Of a stretch of DNA of 64,000 nucleotides, positions 25,090-33,115 are shown piece after piece (position 1 is the first letter of the stretch; every line of letters begins with the position of its first letter). The notes beneath the pieces were generated by a model that was given only the letters and a program-made list of their open reading frames with translations, searched no databases and was not told the origin of the DNA. Position numbers and translations under genes: made by a program. The stretch is from Gracilibacillus timonensis (GTDB lineage: Bacteria; Bacillota; Bacilli; Bacillales; Amphibacillaceae): NCBI RefSeq assembly GCF_900086715.1, contig NZ_FLKH01000010.1, positions 186,001-250,000 on the forward strand, given 5' to 3'.

Positions 25090-26172
25090 ATGATAAAAGA
25101 ACGAATCGATAGTAAACAATTTATCGTGTTAGTTATTATGAATACCCTAGGTGCAGCCATCATCTATATTCCCAGTATTGCTGCACGCATGGCGAAAGAG
25201 AATGGGTGGCTCTCCATTGCCCTTGTGGTTTTCACTGGTATGGGGCTTATTCTACTTTATAATCGGATTATTACCCATCAAGACTCCCGCGGATTATTCC
25301 ACACCATAGAGCAAGCCATTGGCAAACGGGCTGGATGGCTCCTTAGTTTACTATTTATTGGTTTTATTTTTATGAATCTTTGGGCCAATCTCTGGGCAGT
25401 TGGTGACTTCCTCTCCATTCAAATCTTGATGGAAACCCCATTTGAAGTGATCACGTTCCTCATCATTCTGACAGTGGGTATCGCAGTTAGCTATGGACTA
25501 GAGGTAGTTGCCAGAACGGCAGAGCTTTTTTTTCCCTTTACGATGTTGTGCGCTATTCTGTTAACTCTCTTAGTATTAAAGGGAGCCAGTGTTGAAAACC
25601 TTCTACCTATATTCCAATTGAATCGTACTGGTACGTTTGCTGGTATCTTACCGATGGTGTCAATCACTTTCTTAGAGCTTTTCATTCTGGTAGGCATCAC
25701 CCATACCGTTAACGAAAAACAAGCGGCTAAAAGAGCCTTCTTCATTGGCGGTGGGTTTAGTGGGTTTATTCTGTTTGCGATCACCAGCGCTTGTATTCTT
25801 GTATTAGGACCACAAGGAACTGCTGACTCTTCTTATCCAGTATACGCCCTAGGACAGCGGATCAGCCTTTTTAATTTCATTGAACGAATTGAAATCATCG
25901 TGGCTTTCATTTGGTTCTTCACTATTTTTTTTAAATTGTGTATCTCTTTTTACGTACTATCCCAAGGGTTAAAATACTTAGTCAAGTTACATAACCCACA
26001 AATTGTAACTATACCAATAGCTTTGCTTGTCTTTTTTTCGGGGATCATGGCCGCCCCTAATCCCTATGCATCACAAGATTTCACCAATGGGCCGGTTATT
26101 ATATTATCAATATTGGCAGGGCTTATCTTGCCCTTGATTGTCTTGATTGGTCTTCGTATAAGGAAAAAGTAA
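25090..26172 (+). CDS. gerB: spore germinant receptor B subunit (GerAB/APC family)
   Basis: 360 residues with about ten membrane helices, the APC-superfamily spore germination permease fold that binds the germinant and passes ions. The N-terminus KQFIVLVIMNTLGAAIIY and the pattern WANLWAVGDFLS near 95-110 are typical. The ribosome site TAGGAGG is strong. Its TAA abuts the stop codon of the oppositely directed LOG gene with no intervening base and no terminator visible. Confidence 0.93.
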   Translation: MIKERIDSKQFIVLVIMNTLGAAIIYIPSIAARMAKENGWLSIALVVFTGMGLILLYNRIITHQDSRGLFHTIEQAIGKRAGWLLSLLFIGFIFMNLWANLWAVGDFLSIQILMETPFEVITFLIILTVGIAVSYGLEVVARTAELFFPFTMLCAILLTLLVLKGASVENLLPIFQLNRTGTFAGILPMVSITFLELFILVGITHTVNEKQAAKRAFFIGGGFSGFILFAITSACILVLGPQGTADSSYPVYALGQRISLFNFIERIEIIVAFIWFFTIFFKLCISFYVLSQGLKYLVKLHNPQIVTIPIALLVFFSGIMAAPNPYASQDFTNGPVIILSILAGLILPLIVLIGLRIRKK

Positions 26173-26742
26173 TTACTGCCATTTGTTGATATATTTGCCT
26201 TGATAGTGCTTTAATTGATTCAATAATGGTTCCGGCTGATCCTCAAGCAGAACAAGCTCCTTAAATTCGGGACGAACAAAGCCTTGTTCAATCATGTGAT
26301 CAAATAAGGTGATAATCGGATCATAATAATGGTTTACATTCAAAAGGCCGCATGGTTTTTGGTGGTAACCTATCTGTTGCCAAGTAAATACTTCAAACCA
26401 TTCCTCCAGGGTACCCGTCCCTCCCGGCAAGGCAATAAATCCATCGGCAAGGTTGGACATTAATGCCTTTCGTTCGTGCATCGTATCCACGATGTGCAGC
26501 TCAGTCAGGGAGTCATGTGCTATTTCTACACTTTTCAGTTTTTGAGGTAAGACACCAATAGCCTTGCCTCCCCTTTCCAATACACCATCAGCAACGGCGC
26601 CCATACATCCCACATTGGATCCGCCGTAAACTAACGTTATTTGTTGTTCAGCCATAAGTATGCCAAGTTTTCGCGCCTCTTCCATATAAATAGCATCGGT
26701 GCCAGCGCTTGAACCGCAATATACAGCAATAGCCTGTACCAT
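26173..26742 (-). CDS. LOG-family nucleoside 5'-monophosphate phosphoribohydrolase
   Basis: About 189 residues with the LOG/YvdD signature PGGTGTLEEWFE and an N-terminal AVYCGSS and VYGGSNVGCMG Rossmann motifs. LOG enzymes release the base from nucleoside monophosphates, as in cytokinin activation; in bacteria the true substrate is often purine monophosphate. The frame is open 7 codons upstream through AGGAGG itself; the ATG nine bases after that site is the likely start. It follows a small lipoprotein gene by 17 bases. Confidence 0.88.
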   Translation of the reverse strand: MVQAIAVYCGSSAGTDAIYMEEARKLGILMAEQQITLVYGGSNVGCMGAVADGVLERGGKAIGVLPQKLKSVEIAHDSLTELHIVDTMHERKALMSNLADGFIALPGGTGTLEEWFEVFTWQQIGYHQKPCGLLNVNHYYDPIITLFDHMIEQGFVRPEFKELVLLEDQPEPLLNQLKHYQGKYINKWQ

Positions 26743-26759
26743 TCTCTCATTCCTCCTGT

Positions 26760-27230
26760 TCAAAAATTCATATCGAGTAATGCACGATAAGTTTCGATTA
26801 AATCCGGATGTTTTTCGACAGCTTTAAGGGGCTGACCAGGACTATTCGGCTCGTCATAGCTAAACAAAACCGTTCCATCTGCAAATATTTGAAAGGCATA
26901 GTTCCCTTTGCTTGTACTCCCCATTTCTGCATCGTCAAAAAATCCGAATACATAGTAATTATCTTCTTGTTCTAACTTTTTCATTAATTCTTCTCGGTCG
27001 ATGTTTTCTGTCTCCATTCCATCGAGTTCTGTCAGTACATTTTCGATTTCCTCTAGGTCTGTTACTATTTTGGTCTGTTGTTCTGAGGCAACAGATTTTT
27101 CTATCTTTTGTACGTATAACAAATCAGCGAAGTCTTTATTCTCTAATTGTACAGTACGTTGTTCACTCGCACAGCCACTTGTTAGTATAATCATACTCAA
27201 CCACAGCAGCAGACTTCTTTTCACTGCCAT
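26760..27230 (-). CDS. lipoprotein of unknown function
   Basis: About 156 residues: signal ending LTSGCAS, then an acidic alpha/beta domain with a run NIDREELMKKLEQ and FQIFADGTVLFSYDEPNS near the end. I recognise no family. Several starts are close together (TTG 27248, ATG 27230, GTG 27224) behind AAGAGGGG; ATG is chosen. Probably co-transcribed with the LOG gene. Confidence 0.7.
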   Translation of the reverse strand: MAVKRSLLLWLSMIILTSGCASEQRTVQLENKDFADLLYVQKIEKSVASEQQTKIVTDLEEIENVLTELDGMETENIDREELMKKLEQEDNYYVFGFFDDAEMGSTSKGNYAFQIFADGTVLFSYDEPNSPGQPLKAVEKHPDLIETYRALLDMNF

Positions 27231-27339
27231 CCCCTCTTTCCTTGACATTTGGCTACCTATTTAATATATCCACTATATACTATACTATATTTCATCCAGG
27301 AAAGTGAGGGGGTGTTTCATTTAATTGATTCAAAAGTAG

Positions 27340-27367
27340 TTTACAGATATACTTTTTTCAGTATAAT
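27340..27367 (+). promoter_or_regulatory. sigma-A promoter of mscS-like gene
   Basis: TTTACA and a perfect TATAAT with a 16-base spacer, about 40 bases before the MscS-family start codon. Confidence 0.6.
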
Positions 27368-27406
27368 CAAATATATGTAGCGAAGCGAAAGAGAGGATGA
27401 AAAACG

Positions 27407-28141
27407 ATGGATTGGATGGAACTATCCTTACCTATTATCAAAAATATTGCCTTAGCCCTTGTTATTTTAATTATTGGGTTGTTTGTGATCAAGCTATTAA
27501 CCTCTATGATCAAACGTAAATTAGAAAAGTCGGCACTAGATCCTAGCCTAAAACCATTCTTTGTCTCTATTATTAATGCCACCTTGAAAATTTTATTGGC
27601 CATTGCCATTATTAAAACCTTAGGTGTGGAGACTACTTCGTTTGTAGCTGTGATTGCAGCTTCAGGATTTGCGATTGGATTGGCTTTTCAAGGGTCATTG
27701 GCCAATTTCGCTGGCGGGGTTCTGCTCTTAACAATTCGGCCATTTAATGTCGGGGATTATATTGAAGGAGGTGGCTATGCCGGAACGGTACGAGCCATTC
27801 AAATCCTTTATACCGAATTAATAACAGCAGATAATAAGGTCGTCTTCATTCCAAATGGCAGCCTATCTAACGCTGGTATTGTCAATTACTCTACCAATGA
27901 GCAACGCCGGGTTGATTTCACCTTTAAAATCAGCGGAGATTTGGCAGTTAATGACGTTATCCTTAAGCTGAGCCAAATAGCGGAACAGCATCCTTCTGTA
28001 TTATCCAATCCCGCACCGTTTGTTCGATTGTCATCTCATCAGGATGCAACAACCGAGTATACCATGCAAGTATGGGTACAGAGCGAAGACTATTGGGATG
28101 TTTACTATGATATATTAGAGGCAGAGAAAAAATTATTTTAG
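27407..28141 (+). CDS. small-conductance mechanosensitive channel (MscS family)
   Basis: 244 residues: two to three membrane helices, with the pore helix pattern VAVIAASGFAIGLAFQGSLANFAGG (Gly/Ala-rich TM3) near 75-105, then the beta domain (RPFNVGDYIEGGGYAGTV, VFIPNGSLSNAGIVNYS) and the C-terminal alpha/beta domain. It opens on membrane tension and releases solutes after osmotic downshift. Shorter than E. coli MscS by about 40 residues at the N-terminus, typical of the Firmicutes YkuT-like group. A terminator follows. Confidence 0.92.
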   Translation: MDWMELSLPIIKNIALALVILIIGLFVIKLLTSMIKRKLEKSALDPSLKPFFVSIINATLKILLAIAIIKTLGVETTSFVAVIAASGFAIGLAFQGSLANFAGGVLLLTIRPFNVGDYIEGGGYAGTVRAIQILYTELITADNKVVFIPNGSLSNAGIVNYSTNEQRRVDFTFKISGDLAVNDVILKLSQIAEQHPSVLSNPAPFVRLSSHQDATTEYTMQVWVQSEDYWDVYYDILEAEKKLF

Positions 28142-28151
28142 TTTTTAGAGT

Positions 28152-28182
28152 GAACCACGTTGATAACAAGCGTGGTTCTTTT
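28152..28182 (+). terminator. terminator after mscS-like gene
   Basis: GAACCACG and CGTGGTTC form a perfect 8-bp stem with an 11-base loop, followed by TTTT, 11 bases after the stop codon. Confidence 0.85.
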
Positions 28183-28213
28183 AGTTGTTGTGTGGGGGAT
28201 TCATATAGACTCA

Positions 28214-28258
28214 GGAGTGCAGTGGGCGGTTCTCTTCAGTCCGCGAGATTCGTTCTTT
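28214..28258. repeat. remnant related to the flank of the 39.5-kb repeat array
   Basis: The stretch GGAGTGCAGTGGGCGG through CAGTCCGCGAGATT resembles 39488-39530 (GGAATGCGATTGGCGC through CAGTCCACGAGATG), the sequence leading into the 51-bp array there. Here no array follows. Probably a fragment of the same repeat element. Confidence 0.4.
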
Positions 28259-28412
28259 TGAGCTGAAGAACTACTATTTTTCTTACAGTTTTCTTATCAA
28301 AGGACTCTTCTTCCAATTGTACAGTAGCTTTTTTCTACAATCCAATTATTTAACATCTTCTCCTGAAAGCTTTACAATGATAAGAGATAATTAAAAAGAA
28401 AGGGTGAATGTT

Positions 28413-29063
28413 ATGCATATTTTAGTAGTTGGAGCAAATGGACAAATAGGTAAACACTTAGTCAAGCAGATTCAAGAAAATGGAGATCAGGCACGAGCAC
28501 TTATTCGCAAAGAAGAACAGGCTGATTACTTTAAAGAGTTAGGCGCCGAGGTTGCTATTGTCAATTTAGAAGATGAGGTCGAAGCAATCGCAAAAGCAGC
28601 TGAAGGTGTTGACGCGGTTGTATTTACAGCTGGGTCCGGTGGTAATACTGGAAAAGATAAAACCTTGATGATTGACTTAGATGGTGCGGTAAAAACCATT
28701 CAAGCAGCTGAAAAAAACAACATCAAACGCTTTATTATGATCAGTTCGTTTGATACTAGCCGTGAAGCCATTCAAGCGGCGCCTGAATCATTTGCGCCTT
28801 ACGTCGTAGCAAAACATTATGCCGACGAATGGCTATTAAACACCGACTTAGACTATACAATCATTCATCCGGGCATGTTAACCAATGACCCTGGCACCAA
28901 TCAAGTTAAACTTGGAGCCAAGGTAGCAAGAGGCGAAGTACCTCGAGAGGATGTCGCCAAAGTGATTTATACCAGCTTGAATAACGACTCCACCATTGGC
29001 AAGAGATTCCAAGTGGTAGGTGGACAGACTCCCGTGGAAGAAGCGATTCAGTCAGTAAAATAA
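28413..29063 (+). CDS. yhfK: NAD(P)-binding SDR-family protein (YhfK-like)
   Basis: 216 residues, atypical short-chain dehydrogenase fold: GANGQIGKH nucleotide-binding loop at the N-terminus, VFTAGSGG near 70, SSFD and a YxxxK-like motif YVVAKHYAD near 125, and HPGML. It closely resembles B. subtilis YhfK, a predicted NAD(P)H-dependent reductase or sensor of unknown substrate. A GTG three codons up overlaps GAAAGGGTGA; the ATG used here has proper spacing. Single-gene unit ended by a terminator. Confidence 0.85.
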   Translation: MHILVVGANGQIGKHLVKQIQENGDQARALIRKEEQADYFKELGAEVAIVNLEDEVEAIAKAAEGVDAVVFTAGSGGNTGKDKTLMIDLDGAVKTIQAAEKNNIKRFIMISSFDTSREAIQAAPESFAPYVVAKHYADEWLLNTDLDYTIIHPGMLTNDPGTNQVKLGAKVARGEVPREDVAKVIYTSLNNDSTIGKRFQVVGGQTPVEEAIQSVK

Positions 29064-29100
29064 GAAGGAAATCGAGTAGTACTCACTCGTTTTTACTAAG

Positions 29101-29137
29101 AAAGGTTTGTGCATACGTCACAGGCCTTTCTTTTTTT
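29101..29137 (+). terminator. terminator after yhfK-like gene
   Basis: AAAGG-TT-TGTG and CACAGGCCTTT pair as an imperfect stem with a 7-base loop and run into CTTTTTTT. A promoter's -35 box begins in the T-run. Confidence 0.8.
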
Positions 29138-29164
29138 GATGTCATTTTTGCAATCGGTTATAAT
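29136..29164 (+). promoter_or_regulatory. sigma-A promoter upstream of antitoxin-Fic operon
   Basis: TTGATG and a perfect TATAAT with a 17-base spacer. It is the best promoter before the Fic module and would give a leader of about 195 bases. Confidence 0.65.
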
Positions 29165-29170
29165 AAAGAA

Positions 29171-29365
29171 AGACTGTCATCAGTGATCCCCACTTTGGTT
29201 CTTCTGAGTATACTCCAACTCTGGAAGTAAGGTCTTACGGATAAGGACACCAGGATATAGGAATGACCAACAACAAAAAACGGAAAATTCATTCCTTCCG
29301 TTTAAAAAGAATCTATTACTTGGTTTCTTGAAAGATACACGTTGTAATAAAGGAGAATCGAATTA
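29171..29365 (+). other. long leader (or small RNA) before the antitoxin-Fic pair
   Basis: About 195 bases between the promoter and the antitoxin ATG have no reading frame with a ribosome site. It contains hairpins: CTGG...CCAG around 29221-29252 enclosing GTAA-GGTC-TTAC, and AAACGGAA/TTCCGTTT (29278-29303). The T-run of the last hairpin lies on the minus-strand side, so it is not a clean stop for rightward transcripts. It may control expression of the toxin pair; I match no known riboswitch. Confidence 0.4.
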
Positions 29366-29533
29366 ATGAAGCATTTAACGATACATTCTGTCGAGTTTCA
29401 ACAGATCTTGCATAATTTACACATCGAAGACTTGCAAATATCCAGCGCCAATCAGAAAAAAATCCTCGATCTCCTGAATGCTGGAGACCAGATAACCCCA
29501 GCTAAAATAAAGGAGTTGTACCAACGTGGATAA
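29366..29533 (+). CDS. small antitoxin-like partner of Fic (VbhA-type, degenerate motif)
   Basis: 55 residues with AAAGGAG before its ATG, directly upstream of and overlapping the Fic gene by 8 bases. The size, helical pattern and C-terminal half (ANQKKILDLLNAGDQITP then KIKELYQRG) resemble VbhA-type antitoxins of class I Fic proteins. Those carry an inhibitory (S/T)xxxE(G/N) motif; the matching place here reads NLHIED (17-22): the Glu is kept, Ser is Asn and Gly/Asn is Asp. It should bind Fic and block ATP binding with E21. Assignment rests on context and layout. Confidence 0.65.
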   Translation: MKHLTIHSVEFQQILHNLHIEDLQISSANQKKILDLLNAGDQITPAKIKELYQRG

Positions 29534-30104
29534 GTATCATTCTACCAATAATGACCAGTATCTACTAACCCATAACCTTATTGGGGCTGAAACTTTCCAA
29601 GAGCTAAAGGATTTAGAAGCAATGGCGTTTGCTGCACGAGCAGCGGAATTTGTGAAATCGAAGCACGTTCTCACTAGCTTCACCGAAGAGGATTTCAAAG
29701 GCCTCCATCAGCACCTTTTCCAAGATGTCTATTCCTTTGCAGGAGAATACCGGGATGTTGACTTAGCCAAAGGAGATACACAATTTTGTAAAGCAGCCTT
29801 CCTTTCGTCCTATGCAAAGACATTGTTTAACCAGTTACTTCACGAACCGGAATGGCCTTCTTTAGCCATTGCCGTAGAAAGATTGGCCTATTTTAAGGCA
29901 GAGCTTAACATGCTGCACCCCTTTCGAGAGGGCAATGGTCGCGTGATACGTATGTTCATCCATGACTATGCCAAGGCGCGTCAGATTGATTGGCACTATG
30001 AAACGATCACCCGGGAAGTTTATATCACCGCCATGATCCAATCTGTCACCAATACCAGCGCCTTGCAATCCCTTTTTTTGCAAACCATCAACTACAAGAA
30101 ATGA
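29526..30104 (+). CDS. fic: Fic-family AMPylating toxin
   Basis: 192 residues with an intact Fic motif HPFREGNGRVIR near 139-150 (catalytic His, phosphate-binding loop, Arg) and the upstream flap region. Active Fic proteins transfer AMP to hydroxyl groups of target proteins, for toxins often gyrase or topoisomerase IV. It has no (S/T)xxxE(G/N) inhibitory helix of its own that I can see, consistent with control by the separate 55-residue partner. It starts at GTG, 10 bases after AAAGGAG inside the antitoxin gene, so translation is coupled. Confidence 0.88.
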   Translation: MDKYHSTNNDQYLLTHNLIGAETFQELKDLEAMAFAARAAEFVKSKHVLTSFTEEDFKGLHQHLFQDVYSFAGEYRDVDLAKGDTQFCKAAFLSSYAKTLFNQLLHEPEWPSLAIAVERLAYFKAELNMLHPFREGNGRVIRMFIHDYAKARQIDWHYETITREVYITAMIQSVTNTSALQSLFLQTINYKK

Positions 30105-30156
30105 TGAATACTTCCTATCATAAACGGGTACACGTATGGTGAAGGAGGGTCAGCGG

Positions 30157-31230
30157 ATGCGAATTTTTGTTTACGTATTAACTATTTTGTTCTTAATTGG
30201 CTGCTCAGAAAACCCATCACAAGAACAAGAAGACAGCCAAGAAACACCAGTCAACCCAGAAACAGAAGCAATGTCTGTAGAAAGTTTAGCGGATAATCTG
30301 GATACCCCATGGACCATAGCCAAACACGAAGATACCATATACCTTACAGAACGCCCTGGTGCCATCGTCCAAATAGAAGATGGTCAATCTGTCCAACAAG
30401 AAGTAGACTTGGAAAAATCTATATCTACTGCGTCAGAAGCAGGCTTCCTAGGCTTTACCTTAGCACCTGATTTCGCTGAGTCACAAACGGCTTTTGCTTA
30501 TTATACATATGAAGAGGATGGCAATGCCTATAATCGAATTGTCTCGTTGCAATTGACTGATGATACCTGGGAAGAACAGCGAGTGCTGCTTGATCAGATT
30601 CCAAGTGGTAATGTTCATCATGGCGGCCGGCTTGCCATCGGCCCAGATAATAAGCTCTACGCCACAACCGGTGACGCAGCACAACCCGAGTTAGCGCAAG
30701 ATGTCCAGTCATTGGCTGGAAAAATTCTACGCTTAAACCTGGATGGCTCGATCCCCGAGGACAATCCTTTTAATGATTCTTACATCTATAGTTATGGCCA
30801 CCGTAACCCACAAGGCTTGGTTTGGGATTCAGAAGACCAGCTGTATGCTACCGAACATGGCAATAATGCCAATGATGAGGTCAACTTAATCGAAGCAGGG
30901 CAAAATTACGGCTGGCCTCATATTGAAGGAGAAGAAACGCAACAAGACATGGAATTCCCGCTATTCACCTCGGGAACAGAGGTAACTTGGGCCCCTTCTG
31001 GTGTGGATTTCTATAATGATAAATTATTTGTTGCGGCTTTACGAGGAACAGCGTTACTGGAGTTTGACTTAGATGCCAATACACAGCAAACATTCCTGGA
31101 AGGATATGGCCGAATTCGTGATATTTATATAGAGGATGACGAACTCTATTTTATCACCAATAATACCGATGGCCGTGGTTCCCCGCAAGCAGATGATGAT
31201 CAGCTTTATCGTATCACTTTAACAGAATAA
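30157..31230 (+). CDS. PQQ-type sugar dehydrogenase-like lipoprotein
   Basis: About 357 residues: lipoprotein signal ending LIGCS, a Gln/Glu-rich spacer, then a six-bladed beta-propeller of the GSDH/sorbosone dehydrogenase family. Motifs: LDTPWTIA, GFLGFTLAPDF, VHHGGRLAIGPDNKLY, SYGHRNPQGLVWD and ATEHGNNANDEVN. Soluble homologues use PQQ and Ca to oxidise aldoses at the cell surface; many Firmicutes members lack PQQ synthesis, so the cofactor is uncertain. The frame is open 7 codons upstream through the AAGGAGG site; the ATG after it is chosen. A terminator overlaps the stop codon. Confidence 0.85.
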   Translation: MRIFVYVLTILFLIGCSENPSQEQEDSQETPVNPETEAMSVESLADNLDTPWTIAKHEDTIYLTERPGAIVQIEDGQSVQQEVDLEKSISTASEAGFLGFTLAPDFAESQTAFAYYTYEEDGNAYNRIVSLQLTDDTWEEQRVLLDQIPSGNVHHGGRLAIGPDNKLYATTGDAAQPELAQDVQSLAGKILRLNLDGSIPEDNPFNDSYIYSYGHRNPQGLVWDSEDQLYATEHGNNANDEVNLIEAGQNYGWPHIEGEETQQDMEFPLFTSGTEVTWAPSGVDFYNDKLFVAALRGTALLEFDLDANTQQTFLEGYGRIRDIYIEDDELYFITNNTDGRGSPQADDDQLYRITLTE

Positions 31231-31254
31231 CAGCAGATTGCCTGCTGTTATTCT
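31228..31254 (+). terminator. terminator after sugar dehydrogenase-like gene
   Basis: TAACAGCAG and CTGCTGTTA form a perfect 9-bp stem with a 5-base loop, beginning in the stop codon and followed by TTCTTGTTT. Confidence 0.8.
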
Positions 31255-31379
31255 TGTTTGTCGCCAACTTGCCCCCGTAACAAACGAAATAAGCCTATTA
31301 CTAATAAGATAAAGGCAAGCAATTCCAATGCTCTAGGTATGAATAAATGGAATAAGGTGTATTGTTCACCCAAATTCAA
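31248..31379 (-). CDS. possible small membrane peptide
   Basis: A 43-residue frame from TTG with one hydrophobic helix (PRALELLAFILLVIGLF) and a basic end (RLLRGQVGDK). It ends inside the terminator of the opposite gene. The frame stays open upstream to the stop of the 31425 gene, but has no good start with a ribosome site, so it may be a remnant of a larger gene. Weakly supported. Confidence 0.25.
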   Translation of the reverse strand: MNLGEQYTLFHLFIPRALELLAFILLVIGLFRLLRGQVGDKQE

Positions 31380-31424
31380 CGAGATGGCATCGATACCCCC
31401 TTCATCTATAGTAATAAAAACAAA

Positions 31425-31742
31425 CTAGTTATTTCCATTTAATCCTCTCTTATTTGCATCTTGAAAACCATGTCCTTCCTCTGCCAATGCTTTCCTTAAT
31501 ACCGGCAAGGAGGCTTTTCCTATACCATGAAGCCTTAATATCTGTTTTTCCGAGTACCTAGATAAGACTTCCAGCGTGTCAATACCCTCGGCTATCAATG
31601 CCCTTCTCGCAGGTGCACTGACCTCAGACAGAAAACCTGTCGTCGGCTTCTTTTCTTCTTCACAGGTTGGACAGGTAGGGCAATCACTACTTTTATAGTA
31701 ACGATGCCCCTTGTCACAGATTCTTAACGTTTTCTCACTCAT
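31425..31742 (-). CDS. RNA polymerase alpha-CTD-like helix-hairpin-helix protein with Cys cluster
   Basis: 105 residues: N-terminal zinc-ribbon-like part (ICDKGHRYYKSSDCPTCPTC, residues 8-27), then a helix-hairpin-helix domain (about 40-88, APARRALIAEGIDTLEVLSRYSE then LHGIGKASLPVLRKAL) as in the C-terminal domain of RNA polymerase alpha. Such proteins are common and uncharacterised in Bacillales. DNA binding is likely; transcriptional function is not shown. It overlaps the upstream gene by 4 bases. Confidence 0.8.
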   Translation of the reverse strand: MSEKTLRICDKGHRYYKSSDCPTCPTCEEEKKPTTGFLSEVSAPARRALIAEGIDTLEVLSRYSEKQILRLHGIGKASLPVLRKALAEEGHGFQDANKRGLNGNN

Positions 31743-32080
31743 CGATTCTCCTCCTGCATATAAGCCAAAACTGCCTGTTTTGTGCTTTCCAGTTCTTCAT
31801 CAACTATTGCTTTGAAATGAAAGGCTTCTTCTAGCTCCTCTATCAATTTATCTGTTGTGGAATAAGGGATACTATCTAGATTTACCGCCAAACCAATTGC
31901 AGCAATATCCTCATGATAAAGATTATAGTGGTGGGAAAGGTCAATCATTTCACTTGTCAAGGAAGCTACTAACCGCTCTAAAGGGAGATGAACATGCCGA
32001 ACTGCAATCTGTTCTCCAAACTCATCCATAATGATTAGTCTACTCTCATTCATTTGATAGTTGGCAAGAAAAGCATACAT
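31739..32080 (-). CDS. unknown protein, possibly N-terminal half of a ROK fold
   Basis: 113 residues, mixed alpha/beta. The order of elements (LIIMDEFGEQIAVRHVHLP, then a helix, then DIAAIGLAVNLDSI, then LIEELEEAFHFKAIVDEEL) follows the first half of ROK-family ATPase domains (strand with DG turn, helix, GIGVGVPG-like strand, end with VVVENDAN-like segment), but the phosphate loop and catalytic residues are missing. It is translated in the same unit as the alpha-CTD-like protein, overlapping by 4 bases. No function assigned. Confidence 0.6.
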   Translation of the reverse strand: MYAFLANYQMNESRLIIMDEFGEQIAVRHVHLPLERLVASLTSEMIDLSHHYNLYHEDIAAIGLAVNLDSIPYSTTDKLIEELEEAFHFKAIVDEELESTKQAVLAYMQEENR

Positions 32081-32223
32081 GATAGAACCTCCTCTATATT
32101 TTACATAAAGTATACCACATTAATATAGGAAGAAAACGGGTATTACTTACTTTTCAAACGCTTGACAAATGCGTATAATAAAAAACGTGCTCCAAATAAA
32201 TGATTTAAGAATCGAGGTAAATC

Positions 32224-33087
32224 ATGAAGAAAACAAAAAAACAACAAGTCATGGCGGTAGTGCGTGGAATAATGGTTGCCATTGGCGGCTTTATTACAGC
32301 CTACGGATTAGAAGCTGTCTTGATACCTAATAATGTATCAGATGGGGGAGTGACTGGTCTTAGTATTGTCGGCTCGCAATGGACAGGATTGCAGTTGGGG
32401 ATTCTGATCACCTTGCTCAACATCCCGTTTATTATTCTCGGTTATAAACGCATTGGACAAAACTTTGCGATCTACTCGATTATTGGAATTATTTCACTGG
32501 CCGTCAGTACCAATCTCATGCACCATATCCCTACCATTATCGAAGGGGACACGCTGCTAATCACCGTGGTTGGGGGCATTATTATTGGTTTCGGTATGGG
32601 GCTTGCGCTTAGGAATGGCGGGGCACTAGATGGCATTGATATGCTAGCAGTGCTTCTATCAAAAAAATCTCCCTTTGGCACAAGTGATTTGATTCTCTTT
32701 TTAAATATGTTCGTCTTTATCATTGTTTCTACTGTATTTGGCTTCCAAGGTGCTATTCTATCCGCTATCGCTTATTTTATCGCTTCTAAGGTGATTCATA
32801 TTGTAGAAGAAGGCCTCAGCGGTACCAAAACCTTCAATATCATTACCGATCAGCCAGAGGTTATGGCAAAAACGATTGCTGACCGCTTGCAACGAGGATC
32901 GACTTATAAAACAGTACAAGGTAGTTATTCCAAAGAAGAGTTTGTCGAGGTATCTTGTGTAGTCAACCGCTTAGAGGAAAGCAAGATGAAGGAAATTATT
33001 CAGGAAATTGATCCGAAGGCTTTCGTCACCGTCTATGACACTTCAGAGGTTCGCGGGGGCAGTTTCTCCAAGCACGTTATTGATTAA
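32224..33087 (+). CDS. YitT-family membrane protein (DUF161/DUF2179)
   Basis: 287 residues: five or six membrane helices (about 10-175), with the family pattern GLEAVLIPNNVSDGGVTGLS and ALRNGGALDGIDMLAVL, then a cytoplasmic DUF2179 domain (about 205-285, TYKTVQGSYSKEE and a late VRGGSF). YitT proteins are widespread in Firmicutes; function is unsettled. GAGGTAAATC precedes the ATG. The YrhK-domain gene follows by 28 bases. Confidence 0.92.
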   Translation: MKKTKKQQVMAVVRGIMVAIGGFITAYGLEAVLIPNNVSDGGVTGLSIVGSQWTGLQLGILITLLNIPFIILGYKRIGQNFAIYSIIGIISLAVSTNLMHHIPTIIEGDTLLITVVGGIIIGFGMGLALRNGGALDGIDMLAVLLSKKSPFGTSDLILFLNMFVFIIVSTVFGFQGAILSAIAYFIASKVIHIVEEGLSGTKTFNIITDQPEVMAKTIADRLQRGSTYKTVQGSYSKEEFVEVSCVVNRLEESKMKEIIQEIDPKAFVTVYDTSEVRGGSFSKHVID

Positions 33088-33115
33088 TATGGTTACAATG
33101 GAAAGGGGACTATCA

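Noticed and set aside
29171-29306. Small RNA ending at the AAACGGAA/TTCCGTTT hairpin
   Set aside because: The T-run of this hairpin is on the minus-strand side, so a rightward transcript would not end cleanly there; kept only as a leader.
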